Part shown: positions 36,449 to 49,939 of the stretch, in pieces | How the letters are laid out: the number at the start of each line of letters is the position of its first letter | Position numbering within the stretch: position 1 is the stretch's first letter | Assembly: GCA_963931925.1 (NCBI GenBank) | Contig: OZ007575.1 | Span: 32,304,894 to 32,368,893 of the forward strand | DNA: 64,000 bases | From: Onchidella celtica | Lineage: Eukaryota; Mollusca; Gastropoda; Systellommatophora; Onchidiidae | Reading direction: 5' to 3' | Notes under the pieces: generated by a model | What the model saw: only the letters and a program-made list of their open reading frames with translations | What the model was told of the DNA's origin: nothing | The model's database searches: none | Translations under genes and position numbers: made by a program

Positions 36449-37127
36449 GGCGGCAAAAGTCGGCAAGGTCAAGCTGACCAAGCCACACGCAAGCCGTATT
36501 TTCACGCATCGGGTCAATGACCTATTTGAGACGTAACCACCGTGTTATTGTTCGCTGTTTCTCTTCTAAATCAAAAGCATTGTGACATGGACATGTTAAC
36601 CAGTGAAACCACTAGTCGGAATCACAAAGACGAAGCTTTCAAAGGCTCTCCCCACACTTTCAAATGATGTAACATCGACATGCGAACTGTTGCTCAACAA
36701 ATTTGCATTATCTCATTTTCTCACAAGCTGACCATCATCTGGAGTTGTCTGTATCTAAGAACCAATCAGAAACAAGCTCTGAAATAATCTTTGCCCCAAA
36801 TGCCCACATTTGTTTATTAGTATTTGTCAATCAGGATGAAACCATTTGTGTAGGGCTGGGAGGGCGTGGCTAGTTATCATGCTTCGTTCTCACGAAAACT
36901 ACAGCTGTCAGTTTGGAATCATAAGTCAGACAACGGTTTTGCTGGTTAATTCATTATCAAGCGTGACAAGGCATAGCAGCGAATGTTTTCATACCGATCA
37001 ATAAAAACCGAACCACGTGGACAGCGTGTGTTGTCATCATAATAGCGGCAAGGGTCAGTGATCCCAGATAAGATTCTCCGTGAGTAAGGTCACTGACTGT
37101 GCAGCGGACTTTGCAGGTAGCGCGCGG
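36449..37127. mobile_element. piggyBac-like element, copy C, ends lost
   Basis: Matches 3805-4500 (GGGCGGCAAAAGT, ACGCAAGCCGTATTTTCACG, CCAGATAAGATTCTCCGTGA) in the same orientation. Both TTAA ends are worn away. Copy 1 of the duplication lacks it at about 19650-19710. Confidence 0.7.
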
Positions 37128-38841
37128 AATTATTACAGTGCAGCGGTAAAATAAGGGCTATAACCATAGCGTTCTATAGCTATGGCTATAACCCATCTTT
37201 CATTCAAACGTTCTATAATTTTGATTACTTCCCTTATATCGGATGTCGCCTGCTTCTTACGGGACACTGAAAACAGTAATTTGGGGAATTTGGACTTCAG
37301 ACCATTTGATATGCGCAATGTGGCACACAACCCTCTCCAGTACATATGAAGGGACAATTTCACAAAACGTTTTAGGCAGTCTAGCTGCAGGATAGTGATT
37401 CTCAGATGGGAGGCACACAACCCTCACGGCAAGAGTATGACTGGGGGGGGGGGGGGATTTCAGTCAGAGGAGGAACTCAAGAAAGAATGTGCTCTGTACA
37501 CTTTGTATATAAATATCAAAAGAGATAATTAACAGAATTATAATGCTGATCATGAACTAACAGTTCACAAAAAAGTGTTTCAATAATTACCACTGTAAAA
37601 GTACATTGTATCTTTTGAATATTATTTCTTACGCAAGGCTTTGCTATATATAACTTTTTCTTTTTGCCTATTTTTGACACTGTAAACGTATTATATTGAA
37701 AAAAATAATGACAATTCAAAATGGGGGAGAACTGGCGAACCACTGAGTCGCAATGGGAGAAATGTGGCCTAGAACTCTTTATCATTGATTCAGAAGGAAC
37801 GACTTAGCATGCCAAAAATAACACTTCATCCTGTTCACAGGTTCTACCATGCTTTTAACGCTCTATTATGACAAGTACGGTACCAGTATATTTCAAAAGC
37901 TCATGCTGCTGTTGCTCGTCCTTTGCAAAAAAAGATGACCACACCTTCAATATCTCTTCTGCCTGGCTGTTCGTGTATGCGAAGATGACTGATCAGCAGG
38001 ATCCATTCCATGAACTGTCAGTTGCAGTGGGAGCATGGAAGCACTGGAGACCGACTGCACTGGGAGGAGATATTTTCTCTGCTTTTTCACTGCTGCCTTT
38101 TCTGCGCAGTCCTTCATTCATTATTGATCACAAAGCCATATCTTCACTGAGGAAGACAAAACACGAAAAAATGATATAATGAAAAATCTGTACGAAAATA
38201 TTCATCTTCAAGAAACATAAATGTATCAACTATGCCCAGCATCCCCAAATTCAACCAGTGTAGATCAGTATTGGATTTCCGTTGTCTTGGTAGGATTATG
38301 AGAGGGGCGCATTCCCTACATCAAACCGACACTGGTGTGATGTCATAACCAGCAGATCTACATGAGAACAATGTTTTGTCTAAATGCAAACTTGATGTAA
38401 ATCCTACGCATCAGCTTTTTGTAGGGTTAGTGACTGGTAAACTTAGAGGACGTTCAAACCAAGTTGGAGTTGCATGGGCTGAGAGGACACTGAAGTTGCG
38501 GTGAAAGTTGTTTATCTCAGTTTACTGTGAGCAACCAGTGGGTTGCAGTTTTAATTAATTATCAATATTTAAAACAAGCTCTGACGAAGAAAATCATTTC
38601 TTTACTAAAAAAATGTATGAAAATATTATTCTTTAGAGACATATTGGTTTATATAGGTATACAAAAGTACAATCATGTAGGTGGAATCAAATAAGAGAGA
38701 TATTGAAGGAAACCGACGGGGGTTATTTTGAAAAGAGCTAAAGGTAAATGAATTTACAGTGTAAAAGGAGGTCATCTTGTGCTCTTTCCTAAAAGTTTTT
38801 GCTGCATGCTTGCAGTTTTCAGGAAGAGGGGAAAAAGATGC

Positions 38842-40081
38842 TGTCACGAGCAGAGTTAGGGTCTTGGGGAGCATTCGACTGCACGAGAGGCAGCTAACTC
38901 ACACTCGGACACAACCACACGAGAAAAGTATTAAACAACTAGAGTATCTATATATGTCAGGCCGGTCAGGCCATGTTTTACATAAATATTAATAAACAAA
39001 ACAAAAGACAATAGAGGTATATTCAAAGCAATAAATTCTAATTACTAACTTAATCTATGATATTCATGTAATTATGGTTCCTTATTGGATGTACTGCAAT
39101 CAATAGCAAATAGGTATATTATACAAAACTAGATATCAATTTAAAGTGACAGTTGAGTCGCCACTGGCCAGTCGCCAGGCAAACTCTCCCTAAATCATAT
39201 GGGCTTGAATGTTAGGAGAGCCCAGTACGTTCCAAGCCTACAGAAGCACACTTCGGCTTGTAGGTAAGTACGCAGTTGCAAAAAACTATTTATATATATG
39301 CACAATCATTATTCAATTCATCAACAATGTGCCATATTACTTCAATCATACTATGGAAATAATTCTATAACACAGGCCACTCGTCGTCGAGTGCCAGCTG
39401 GGGTTTCCTTAGACTTCCTATGAGGCTGTGGTTCTCTCTCTATCTCTGATCTTCTATTATGCTTGAACAAATAAGATATATTACCATTGGTCACGTCTAC
39501 TGGTAGGCGCGAACATCAAAATAGCGCAGCCTGGGCTTTCAAAGGTCAGCCCATTCAGACCTTTCTTTCTAGAGCTCAGTCAGTCCGTTAGCAAGGACTT
39601 CTAGTCTTCAAATCACAGTTCAGGTACTGGCCAACCGGAGATACTTCACGACACGATGCTTCTGCTCGTCTGTATTCAATAAATCTGAACGTTACACGAT
39701 GTTTTATACTATCTAACTACCCAGCAGTGCTAGTCCGCTGGCCCAATTAGTTCAGCTATCTCATTGGCCGAAACCTCCCACCATTTTAATTGTAGTAATA
39801 CGTCTGCACTATTCTACCAGCCAGTTAACGTGCAAAAACTTGTCTTGTCATACTTAACAATGTCAACTATCCCCACCTTGTTTCACCCCTACTCCATTAC
39901 TTATTAATCACGAACATTAAAACCGACAAGCGTGAATCTAACAGTTTAACTTTACATTTATTTACTCACCAACTATAATTCGCGAGGGCCGTTCAAGGCC
40001 ACCAGCCAATTTCTCATGGCCCTGGTAAAACAACAACAACTTACTCTCTGCGTGAGTTTTAACAACATCCGAATCATGACA
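38842..40081 (+). mobile_element. solo LTR 1 (1240 bp) with 5-bp target duplication
   Basis: Begins TGTCACGAGCAG and ends GAATCATGACA, flanked on both sides by GATGC (38837-38841 and 40082-40086). The matching site in duplication copy 1 (21432-21437, GATGGG) is uninterrupted. Its start resembles the LTR at 26733 (TGTCACGAGC), so the families may be related. No internal coding region remains; unequal recombination between two LTRs is the usual cause. Confidence 0.9.
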
Positions 40082-42963
40082 GATGCCTTTGAATTACTCG
40101 CAACAGTAGACTAGGTTTAACACCATTTATAAACTTGTACAACATTAACAGGATGCAATCTAAGAGTGACTTCATATGGTGTATTATACTCCCAATGATG
40201 CTTTGAACACTTCAGGGCCAGTCAACTGTCACAAAAGTGACTTCGATTTATGAAAGCTGCCTTATTGTAAAGGTCCAAATGCTCCCGAGTCTTACATTCA
40301 CCATCCTTTGTGCAACTCAATTCATTACTCGACAATCTCGTCTACATTTTATACTTTTGGGTAGCTTTTATGCTGTCATTTTTCTCAAACGTTACACCTT
40401 CTTGCTATAATTAATTGATCAACAAATGATAATTGATAGTATAAATTACCAGTTTATTCTTAAGATTTCAGAAAAGAACGCTAGGCTGACTCCAATGCGT
40501 TTTCTCGTGTTAATTACATGTATGTAAATGATCTTTAGCTGAGAAAAAAAAAAAAAAAAAGACCACAGTTAAATGTAATATTGATATTATGTAAGGCAAA
40601 CTTTGTCATGTCTCAAGAAAAATAATAAAAGCAAAACAACTGAAACATTCTTTTTTTTTTTCTTTTTTTTTTTCAGCATGTCAATAAATGCCCTGACAAA
40701 TTCACAACTCCTCTTTCATTGTTCAAGTTAAAGCATGTCTGACCTTTTGGACCTTAGTGTGAGCTCAAGGTTTCTAAACTGATTAAAAGGATATTTTTTT
40801 TAAAGGAGTGAAGGACCCCAGCACACATTTACCGTACCTTGCACACTAGGTCTGACTATGTGGTTGGGAGAGCACTTTTCCCATGATATGGACAGACCAA
40901 GAATAATACAGTGGAACCAGGCTTCAGTGGTTTTTCCCTTCTTAGATTATCTTCAGCTGAAGAATTAAAAAAAAAGAAAACCCACTGGTAAATAAAGCGA
41001 ACAGCAAAATTAAAACCAACATAATTTCCCCTTTCAAAAGCAAGTTTTTTTTCTCCAGTGAAGAATCTGGTTTTCATGGGAGACAAATTCATGATTATTA
41101 TTTTCTTTTCAACTGAGCTCAAGATGAACTTTATTCTAATTTTAAAAAAACAGAAAAAAGAAAAAAAAAAGTGGCACGGGGACTCCAGCACACACTTAGC
41201 TACACTAGGTGTGCCGTTTGACTATGTGGTTGCGAGAGCACTTTTCCCATGACATGGACGATCCTAAGTCTAATACTACAGTACCTTAAGATCTAAGGAA
41301 GTAGGTTCTAATCCGTATGTTTTGTCCGGCCTACCCCCGACCAAACTCCACCCCAGCACTCAGTCCCTCAGCAGCGTCTTAAGGGAGGAAACTCGCCAGA
41401 TCGTAGGCTATATTACAGGTTAGTTGGGCGTGACTAACCGTGCGAGTACCTTGGTCGACCGTCGACCTCAACGCTACATGGAAGCAGGAGCCAGTGACCA
41501 CCCAGGTTTCCCACGAGTGGCTGTTCTGTACTATAAATAGGGTTGGGGTTTCTTACATAACGCAAAATCATTACAACATCTGCCCTTAGGGTTAACAAAA
41601 TTTGAATCAGATATGCTTTAACAGTTGTTATTAAATTCATTTCTGCATAGCTCTCACTCAAAGCATTTAATTATCATTCAAACACTCTTGTTAATAATTA
41701 ATGCGCATTTGATAGATGCCTATTGATATAAATAGCGTCATAGTTATCCTTTAAAAAAATAATGAATTGTAAGCGTGATTATCTACCTTTCTCGCCATGT
41801 GACCAGCTTGATTTCCTTGCCACAAACCGGAAGTGGGAATCGATACCATTATTTATCCAAGTAAATCTTTTAATACTACTGTGTGCTTCCTTTTTGTGTA
41901 AAATTCTTCGTTTACTTATACTTTCCAAATACCTGCTGCAGACCCTTTTTTTTTTTTTGACACCCATTAAAAATGTGAAGTCCATAGGGGAATTAAAATG
42001 TCATGAGGTCCTGGATTTCTACATGATAAGATACCCACTTTTAAAAACAAACTCGATACCAAAAACAAACCATCCATCACCCAGGAGAGGGGCTCACACA
42101 TCACTTTATCTCCTTGAACTTAATATTGCTAACTGAACACACAGATTATATCCATATTATCAGATGAACTTAAATAATAGCATGAAATTAACAAGATATA
42201 AATGACATTTATCCGTATCTGTCTGAACACATGAAATGGATCAAAATCATAAATTTTCAGACATTCCAAGAAATTGAATACAGGGAAGAAAATTTAAGAA
42301 GAATAATGTTGAATATATAATTTAAATACGAAAGGGCACGCTTATTCGCAGATGTCTGCGAATAAGATCAAAATCTTATTTGCAAATGGATTTTTGGTTT
42401 GTGAATTTTATTTAGGAAAAGTTCCTTAAAATGGCATTCGGTCGAGCTATCGATGAAACTTTCACCAAAATTCAAAACATTTTTGATGGCGAGACCTGTC
42501 TATGGGATACAAAATCGCCGAAACACCATAACATGCAGGCGAGAATCAAAGCCCTCTGAATTTTAGAGAGTGATAAAAGTCTAGAAAGATCAGATTAACT
42601 TAACATTCCTACATTGAAAAGCTGAAACGAACAATTCCTTCGCTCGACAAGAGAGAGGCCAGCAGCAGCCACCTGAGCGTCCGTCTCAATCAGATGACCA
42701 AAATAAATGATGCACATCACTTCTCATTTGGAAAACGGACCAGTGTAAACAAACACTCAAACAGCGTGTCGAGGGGGAAATCGGAAAGCCAGAAGAGTTC
42801 ATTCTCGACTGCCACTCATTCGTTTTTTCTATTCCAAAACCTATCAGAAGTAAACTCGCCTGCAGAGTTGGGGGGGGGGGGGGTTCGAGGCTCCTCAAGA
42901 TCTGACTTTTGGGGCGGGGGGGCGGGTCACTTTTTGACTGCGTTTTCCCCCACTGAGCGTCGT

Positions 42964-44349
42964 TGTCAAGATCAAATGTGGTCAAAGGGAAATAACCTAA
43001 TTAATACAACCTAGAGTGGGATGTCAAGATTAAATATGTTGGCCTAAGAGTAAATGTAACTGCATGTCAAGATTAAATACGTTGGCCTCAGAGTAAAAGT
43101 AACTTTTGTGAAAAACCAAAATATCTATTAGAGTGGCCTTAAAGAATTGTCGTCTGCTATGTCAATTTTTAACTTTTAACAAATTAGCATATAGGAAGTT
43201 AACAACCAAGTACAGAAATCGTCGTATATTGATAATAATAAGAAAAGTAAAAGTAAACATGTATATTGGTAGCTAGTAAAGAGTTAAATAAAAGCCGTTG
43301 GGGTTTTGGAGGAAAGATTAGCGGCCCAGTTTTAATTTGAAGAGGGGATTATATTTTCTCTTACGTCATTGAGCGTTAAAGGGCTAACCAATGAGGGTTA
43401 GCGTAGCGATCGCGATGCAGTGCAAACCGTGCGGGCGGTGCTTCTTGTTTCATTCCGTGCAGAGCATCCATCTGCGAAGGAGTCAGGGATGATTCTACTT
43501 GAGTGAATCTTTTAATATTTACAAGTACAACATGTCTAGATGTTGATCTATTCATTGAGATATCCATATGCCTGATTTGAGATCCACAATGCTTTTGTCC
43601 ACTGTTCCCTGGCCTAGCGCCAGGGCAAATCGTGAGTAATTTGTCTGTTGATGACATCGACAATGAATGAGGCGAAGAGCATGACATTTATCCAGTAGGA
43701 GAGTCTTGATGAATATACCAGGAGTGATTGCCGGAGAATGCAAGATGCAAAATATATAGCTGTGATTCCTAGAACAGCAACTAGTATTAATGTGTGAATT
43801 ATATAACTGTGATTGAATTGTCTGGGTGAGGCTGGGAGTTGCCAGCCCATCCTAGAATTATATTTAACTGTGCCGACGTCACTTCGACGGGCGAGACCTA
43901 GACCTAAAAATTTGGATCTAAATATCTGAGATGACCTTATGTCTCCAGAGACTATATTAGTGTATTGATTGCCATACAGGAAGCAGACCAGATCTTATAT
44001 ATATAATTATTATTTAGATAATTAGCGAGAACAGAAGTTAAATGATTTTATAGGAAACCCTAGAGCTAGACTTGTAATGAAGTATTATTGATTATGAAAT
44101 TGATGCTGCTGATATTTATCCTTACTACATATTAGATCTCTAGACGAAATTGTTAGTGAACTTAACGTAAATAAAATGTGGCCCTGCAGGCCTTATTGTT
44201 GAATTTAATCCATTTTGTTTCTTAGTAATTGGCATGATCTGGAAGTTGAGGGTTAAATTTAATATTACTATTAGAAATATGCAGTCGAACAAACACATAC
44301 ACAACATTATAACACCATCTATAATAACAAGTGAATGGAATTCATAACA
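42964..44349 (+). mobile_element. solo LTR 2 (1386 bp) with 5-bp target duplication
   Basis: Begins TGTCAAGATC and ends GAATTCATAACA, flanked by GTCGT (42959-42963 and 44350-44354). Copy 1 of the duplication is empty at 24287-24291. The first 140 bp hold three direct repeats starting TGTCAAGAT (42964, 43022, 43066), the last two continuing TAAATA.GTTGGCCT. A different family from solo LTR 1. Confidence 0.85.
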
Positions 44350-44811
44350 GTCGTGCTTTGCTCCAGAGCATAAAATTTTGAGTAGGATTTTTAAAATACT
44401 TTTTACAAATTTTTTTACATGAATTATTATTATTATCCAATTTTGTCGACTGTGAAATCAGAGAGAACGTCAGACAGAGCAAATAAAAATGAATTAAACT
44501 TCCGTGGAAACAAAAAAAAAGTAATAAGACAAAACATGACAAACTTAATAGATCCAGGTTATCATGGAGAGAGATGAGCTGTTCAGTTCACACTGACTAA
44601 AAGAAATCATTTACGTAATTGAAATTTAATTTACATTTTTATTTCTTTCCCGTTCAGTGAACAGGAATAAATAAAATGAACAGGAATAAAGTAATCTGAA
44701 TCACACTAGTAACATTGATCATTTTCCCCATGACATCCATTTTGCAAAATCCTTTAAAAATATTTTTTTTTCTAAAAATGAGTTATCATAGGTTAAAAAA
44801 AAAAATATGCT

Positions 44812-44905
44812 CCGGCGTGGGTTTGAACCCAAGACCGACCGGATCCATAGTCTCCGATTGATAACCACAGATGTTAGCCATTGCACCATCGCAGACTGCG
44901 GAATG
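44812..44905 (-). mobile_element. tRNA-like SINE head or tRNA pseudogene
   Basis: Minus strand: a box-A-like TGGTGCAATGGCTAACA and a box-B-like GGGTTCAAACCC about 55 bases later, with an extended variable region. Acceptor pairing is poor and the sequence lies inside a repeat, so a working tRNA is unlikely. Partner of 25500-25625. Confidence 0.5.
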
Positions 44906-45285
44906 CGGGAGAACTTTTCCACAGTAGACATCACAAAACCAAGAATTTGCAGACGTCTGTGAATAAGACTGGGATCTTATCCCCAGACATCTGCGAATAA
45001 GCACGTCAAATACGAAGTATGAAAGTTAAAAATCATTTAAGGGAAGGAAAAGCCTTTTGCAAATTGGACAAAAATATAATAAACACGATGAACTTCATCA
45101 GTGTAGTTGGCATTCATAAAAAGAAAAAGAAAACATGGATATTACAGTGTGTTAGTCTTTCTTCATTCTTTTTTTTTTTTCTTTTTAAAGAAGTTACAAA
45201 GTTTTTGAGGAGAAAGAGAAGCTTCTTGCATACTGGACATTGAGAAAACAGAAACGACGAACTTCCACCATGTGTTCGGCATTAG

Positions 45286-47235
45286 GAATTATACATAGGA
45301 ATGACATCAAGTTTGCATGTAGGAATGTCATCGTTCAGATGTTGGCAATCGATGTGAATACGACTTTGTTCAGACTTAAATCCGACACAGGAGTGATGTC
45401 ATTTTCTGTACCCTGATATGAAGTAGGAATTCTACATAGGACTGACATCAAGTTTGAATGTAGGAATGGCATCGTTCCGAATTTGGCAGTGCGATCAGAA
45501 TACTATTTTGTTCTGACTTAGATCCGACATTGGAATGATGTCATATTTTCTACATCAATTGAAAGTAAAAATTCTACAAAGTATTGACAGAAGTCTGCAT
45601 GTAGGAATGACATCGTTCTGATGCTGGCAATCCGATTAAAATATCGTTTCTTCTGACTTAAATCTGACATAGGAATTATGTCGTATTTTCGTACCTCAAT
45701 ATGAAGTAGGAATTCAACATAGGATTGGCATCAAATCTGGTCTTAAGGTTGGCATCGCTTCAACGTAGGAAATTCAATGTCAGAAATACAATCAAAAAGC
45801 TATCTCGGGCCAACTGAATTCCTATATGTTAACGACATCCTCCCGACATAGTGAATCTAATCAAAATACATCCCTATTCCTCAATCCTATGAAGAGATGG
45901 TGTCATTTTTTCTACATCAATCCGATGGAAAAATTCTACATAGGATTGACATCAAATTTGCACATGACTGACATCGTTCCGATGTTGACAATCCGGTGAG
46001 AATACTACTACTTTGTTCCAACATAAATCTGATATAGGAATGATGTCATTTTTTTAAACAATATGATGCAGGAATTCTTCATAGGACTGACATCAAATTC
46101 ACACATAGAAATGACATCAAATCTGCAGGTAGGAATGACATCGTTCCGATGTTGGCAATCCACAGAATTCTTCTTTGTTCTGACTTAACTTAGACATATG
46201 AATGATGACACATTTTTTGTACCTCAATATAAAGTAAGAATTCCACATAGGATTGACATCAAGTTTGAATGTAGGAATGGCATCGTTGCGATGTTGGCAA
46301 TACGATCAGAATACTAATTTGTTCTGACTTAATCCAACATAGGAATGATGTCATTTTTTCTATATTGAATGTAAGAATTCTATTCAGGATTGACATCAAG
46401 TTTGCGTTCTGTTGTTGGCAATCCGATAAGAATACTACTTTGTTTTGATTAAAATCCGGCATGGATATGATGCCATTTTTTTCTACCTCAATATGAAATA
46501 GGAATACTACATGTCATTTTTTCTATATCAATTGAATGAAAGAATTCTGTTCCGGATTGACATCAAGTTTGCATGTAGGAATGCCATCGTTCCATTGTTG
46601 GCAATCCAATCAAAATACTGTTAGTTCCGACTTAAATCTGACACAGGAATGATGTCATTTTTTCTACATCAATCGAATGTAAGAATTCTATGTAGGACTG
46701 AAATTAAGTTTGCACATAAGAATGACATTATTCCAATGATGGCAATCTGATAAGATTACTACTTAGTTTTGACTTACATCCGACATAGGAATGGTGTCAC
46801 TTTTTCTACCTCAATATGATGTGTAGAATTGACACCAAGTTTGCACACAGGAATGGCATCATTCCAATGTTGGCAAACCGATCAGAATACTACTTTGTTC
46901 TGACATAAATCTGGCATAGGAATAAGGTCATTATTTCTACATCAATCGAATGTAAGAACTCTAAGTAGGATTGACATCAATTTTACAAGTAGGAATGACA
47001 TCATTCCAATGACGGCAATCTGATGGGATTACTACTTTGTTCGGACTTAAATCCTATAAAGGAACAATGTCATTTTTACTATATCAATCCGAAGTAGGAA
47101 TTCTACATAGAACTGACATGTAATTTGCACGTAGGAATGACACTGTGTCCTGATGCTGGCAGTCCGATCAGAACATTACTTAAATCCTACGTAGGAATAA
47201 TGACAGTTTTCCTACACCACATCCAACATGTCCAC
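45286..47235. repeat. satellite array, period about 141 bp
   Basis: Roughly 13 diverged units. Each has TAGGAATGACATCGTTCC, a GTTGGCAATCCGATCAGAAT block, CTTTGTTCTGACTTAAATC, ATAGGAATGATGTCATTTTT and GATTGACATCAAGTTTGC in that order. Spacing between successive CATCGTTC marks is mostly 140-143 bp, with a few larger gaps. No coding content; a 170-180 bp nucleosomal period is not seen. Confidence 0.9.
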
Positions 47236-48396
47236 CTTATATAAAATTTAATTAAAATTTCAACGTTCCTGTGCTGAAATATCATTTCTATGCAATAATA
47301 TAGTACATAGACCAAAGGGCGATCTTATTAACATTATTTGGCCAAGGCAAACATACTGAAAAGTAATATAGTACGTGGGATCATTTTACAATCTTTACTT
47401 TTTTTTTTTTAATTGCCTCTTCCCGATTTTGACATTGGCTGTCCTTAGCTAAAAAAAAAAAAAAAGTAGAAAATACGAAACACCGCCCAGCTGCCACTTT
47501 GTTTCACGTTGTTCTATTTTTCCTGCCAAACTTTGATTCATCTGAGTGGCAAATTCTTCCATGCTGCAAGATTCGCAACAACGTAAACCGCAACAATAGA
47601 TTAATTTGTGATTAAAACTCTTTTTGTCTCTCACTCTTTTCGTAAAAGTTTGATTGACGAACTAGTGTGATTATGGATTTCCAGCAATGGGAATAATCTG
47701 CATAATTGCTGCATAATTTAACATCAAGATTCTTTGGTTACATCGTGAACATTTGTTTTTAAAGCATTCTCCGTTTCTTTTCAAGCTTACATCTTCCCTC
47801 TCTTCAACCTCAGTCTTTGTTCAGCGAGTCACAAATTATGCCTATCCCTACAAAGCAAAATTTATGTCAAACAATCAGTCTAATAATAAGCTCACCGTTT
47901 CATGCTGGACAATTGCCACTCTCGGTCGTAATGAAAGCTGCAAGATCTATCAATTCTTGGTGTATTCCATACTCAAGAAAAGGTTTCTATTGATGTTTGC
48001 ACTTTAAACACCTCTAGTAGCTAAGTCTGTGAAAAAGACGTCGTATGTTCATTCTCATCTCCTTAAAAGCTTTTCTACTGTTTTCTTTTAGCCTGTAAAA
48101 ATTCACAACCCTCACGCAGAAAACTCATTTTTTCCCTTGGTTTGCTAATTAAAACGAAAAGGGTGGGTGGGGGGGGGGGGATGAGTTGAGGTGGAACGGT
48201 GTGAGGCAATCATTTCTCCAAAATCACGAGGGTAAACTTGACCCAGACAAATTCAACGTAAAATAATTATAGGCTACCTAGTGCAACGTGAGTATCTCCA
48301 TGATCGTGAGTACAGATGGGTGTCGGTGAGGGAAATGCACAAGTATGTGAGAAATTGATGAGGGATTGCACTGCGAATGACTTGGGTGATTTAGTA
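47236..48396. other. gene-free stretch
   Basis: AT-rich, with poly-A/T runs at 47400 and 47450 and a G run at 48168-48180. No supported gene. Confidence 0.4.
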
Positions 48397-48621
48397 CAGT
48401 GGTTCTCAACCTTGTTCAGCCAATTGCCCCCTTAGGCTCCAAATTTTCTTTCATCGCCCCTCTTTTCATGCATAGCAATTGCCCTCAAATCGTCCTCCCT
48501 CCCCAATGCCGCATTTTATCATTTTTTGCCCCCTCCCCTTGTCGCCTTTTTATGCGCTTTCGCCCACCTAGATATCAAAATGCCCCCCCCCCTCCCGTAT
48601 CACCCACGTTGAGAACCAATG
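48397..48621. mobile_element. hAT-like MITE
   Basis: Ends CAGTGGTTCTCAACCTTG and ACGTTGAGAACCAATG are inverted copies. Flanks ATTTAGTA and ATTAAGTA agree at 7 of 8 positions, the target-duplication length of hAT elements. The interior is C-rich and has no transposase. Confidence 0.8.
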
Positions 48622-48657
48622 ATTAAGTACGTTAGAGAGTCTGTGAGTGACGGACAA

Positions 48658-48701
48658 AATGAATGAATGAATGAATGAATGAATGAATGAATGAACGAAT
48701 G
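48658..48701. repeat. (GAAT)n microsatellite
   Basis: About ten GAAT units in a row, one with a GAAC variant, followed by scattered GAATG words to 48770. Confidence 0.9.
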
Positions 48702-48829
48702 GGTGACTAAATTAAAAGGATGAATGAATGACCAAATGAACGAATACATGCATGATTGATCAAATGAATGCGTTCATGGGTGAGAGGGGACATAAATAAA
48801 TTACAATGCATGAAAGTTATTGCTCATTT

Positions 48830-49515
48830 ATGTCTACAACAAATCAAGCAAAGCTCACCTTATTTTTCAAAAAAGATCCTGTGTGCAACTTTATTTCCTT
48901 GAAAGCTGAAATAAAATTAACTTCTAGATATTCACTCACATAACACACGAAACGGGACGTTTCCAATTGGCTTTTAACTTAAAAAGGAGACTTGGACGAA
49001 GCAAAGGGATACATTAATATAGCAGGACTGAAAATTGAACCAATAAAACGAATGAACAAATAAAAAAAAAAGAAAATAACAGAATGTTGAATCAATACTC
49101 TAGTCCTTAGGCTAGCTTGGACTTAGATTTTCGGAGCGCTGCACGTCCGTCAATGTATGGACAACTCCTGCACACTTATTCCTTCACATGCACGGTGCCG
49201 CAGTGTGAACGCTATCTTTTTCAGCAGTGACGTGTCATTAGAAACGGCTGTAACCATGGTGTATCGAGTCACTTTCCTCTTCTCTTAGGACGGCAACGGA
49301 TAAAGAGAAAAGAAACACACTGACAAACTGATGTTCTTAAGATCAAACTGTGTGCCTTTCACTCTTTGCATCTTTCTGAAATATTTTCCATCTTCGTATT
49401 GGAGAGGCAGCGGTAGGTGGTCAAAGCATTCATTATTGTTTATTTTAACCTCTCGGCCGATTTTTAGTAATTATAAATTATACAATTTATAGGGTAAGGG
49501 CAGAGACTGAGGGTG
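48830..49515. other. gene-free stretch
   Basis: Unremarkable sequence without recognisable exon, RNA gene or repeat end. Confidence 0.4.
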
Positions 49516-49552
49516 ATAAGGGGTTCTAGATATCTAGAATCTAGATCTAGAT

Positions 49553-49939
49553 CAGTGTTTCTCAATTATTTTTGTCCTATGTCTCGCTTCAATTTTCAGA
49601 AAGAAAACATCCACCCCACTATGATCTGACAAGTGGGGCCTGGTTTACAGTATGTACAAAAATATTTTAAAATGTTCGACATTTGGATCCAAGCTATTAG
49701 CTAAACAAGAAAACCACCAACACTGCATAAACAAACAACAGTTTATCAAGATCTAGTCTATAATTATGGATCTAGATTCTAGATATCTAGATCTAGATCT
49801 AGATCTAGATCTAGATCTAGATCTAGTCAAGTTAAAATAGCGATGAAATTAAAATGTCCATGAAAAATCCCTAGATCTAGATCTAGTCCCATTCTGAAGC
49901 CTCACGCCCCACCAGTGCGTCCCACCTTGAAAAACACTG
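49553..49939. mobile_element. hAT-like MITE carrying a (GATCTA)n expansion
   Basis: Left end CAGTGTTTCTCAATTA, right end CCTTGAAAAACACTG. Flanks ATCTAGAT and CTCTAGAT agree at 7 of 8 positions. CACGCCCCACC near the right end resembles the MITE at 52316-52482. No transposase. Confidence 0.75.

Larger units (their letters stand above)
36200..45285 (+). repeat. segmental duplication, copy 2
   Basis: Direct, diverged copy of 19420-26075. It is enlarged by a TTAA-element fragment (36449-37127), two solo LTRs (38842-40081, 42964-44349) and a small unique piece near 40400-40560. It also has a deletion relative to the internal duplication of copy 1. The right limit coincides with the start of the 141-bp satellite. 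Confidence 0.85.

Noticed and set aside
44812-44905. Functional tRNA gene
   Set aside because: Boxes A and B are present but stems pair poorly and the sequence is part of a duplicated repeat.
45286-47235. CRISPR-like regular repeats
   Set aside because: Units are diverged and contiguous with no unique spacers, and the genome is eukaryotic; it is a satellite.
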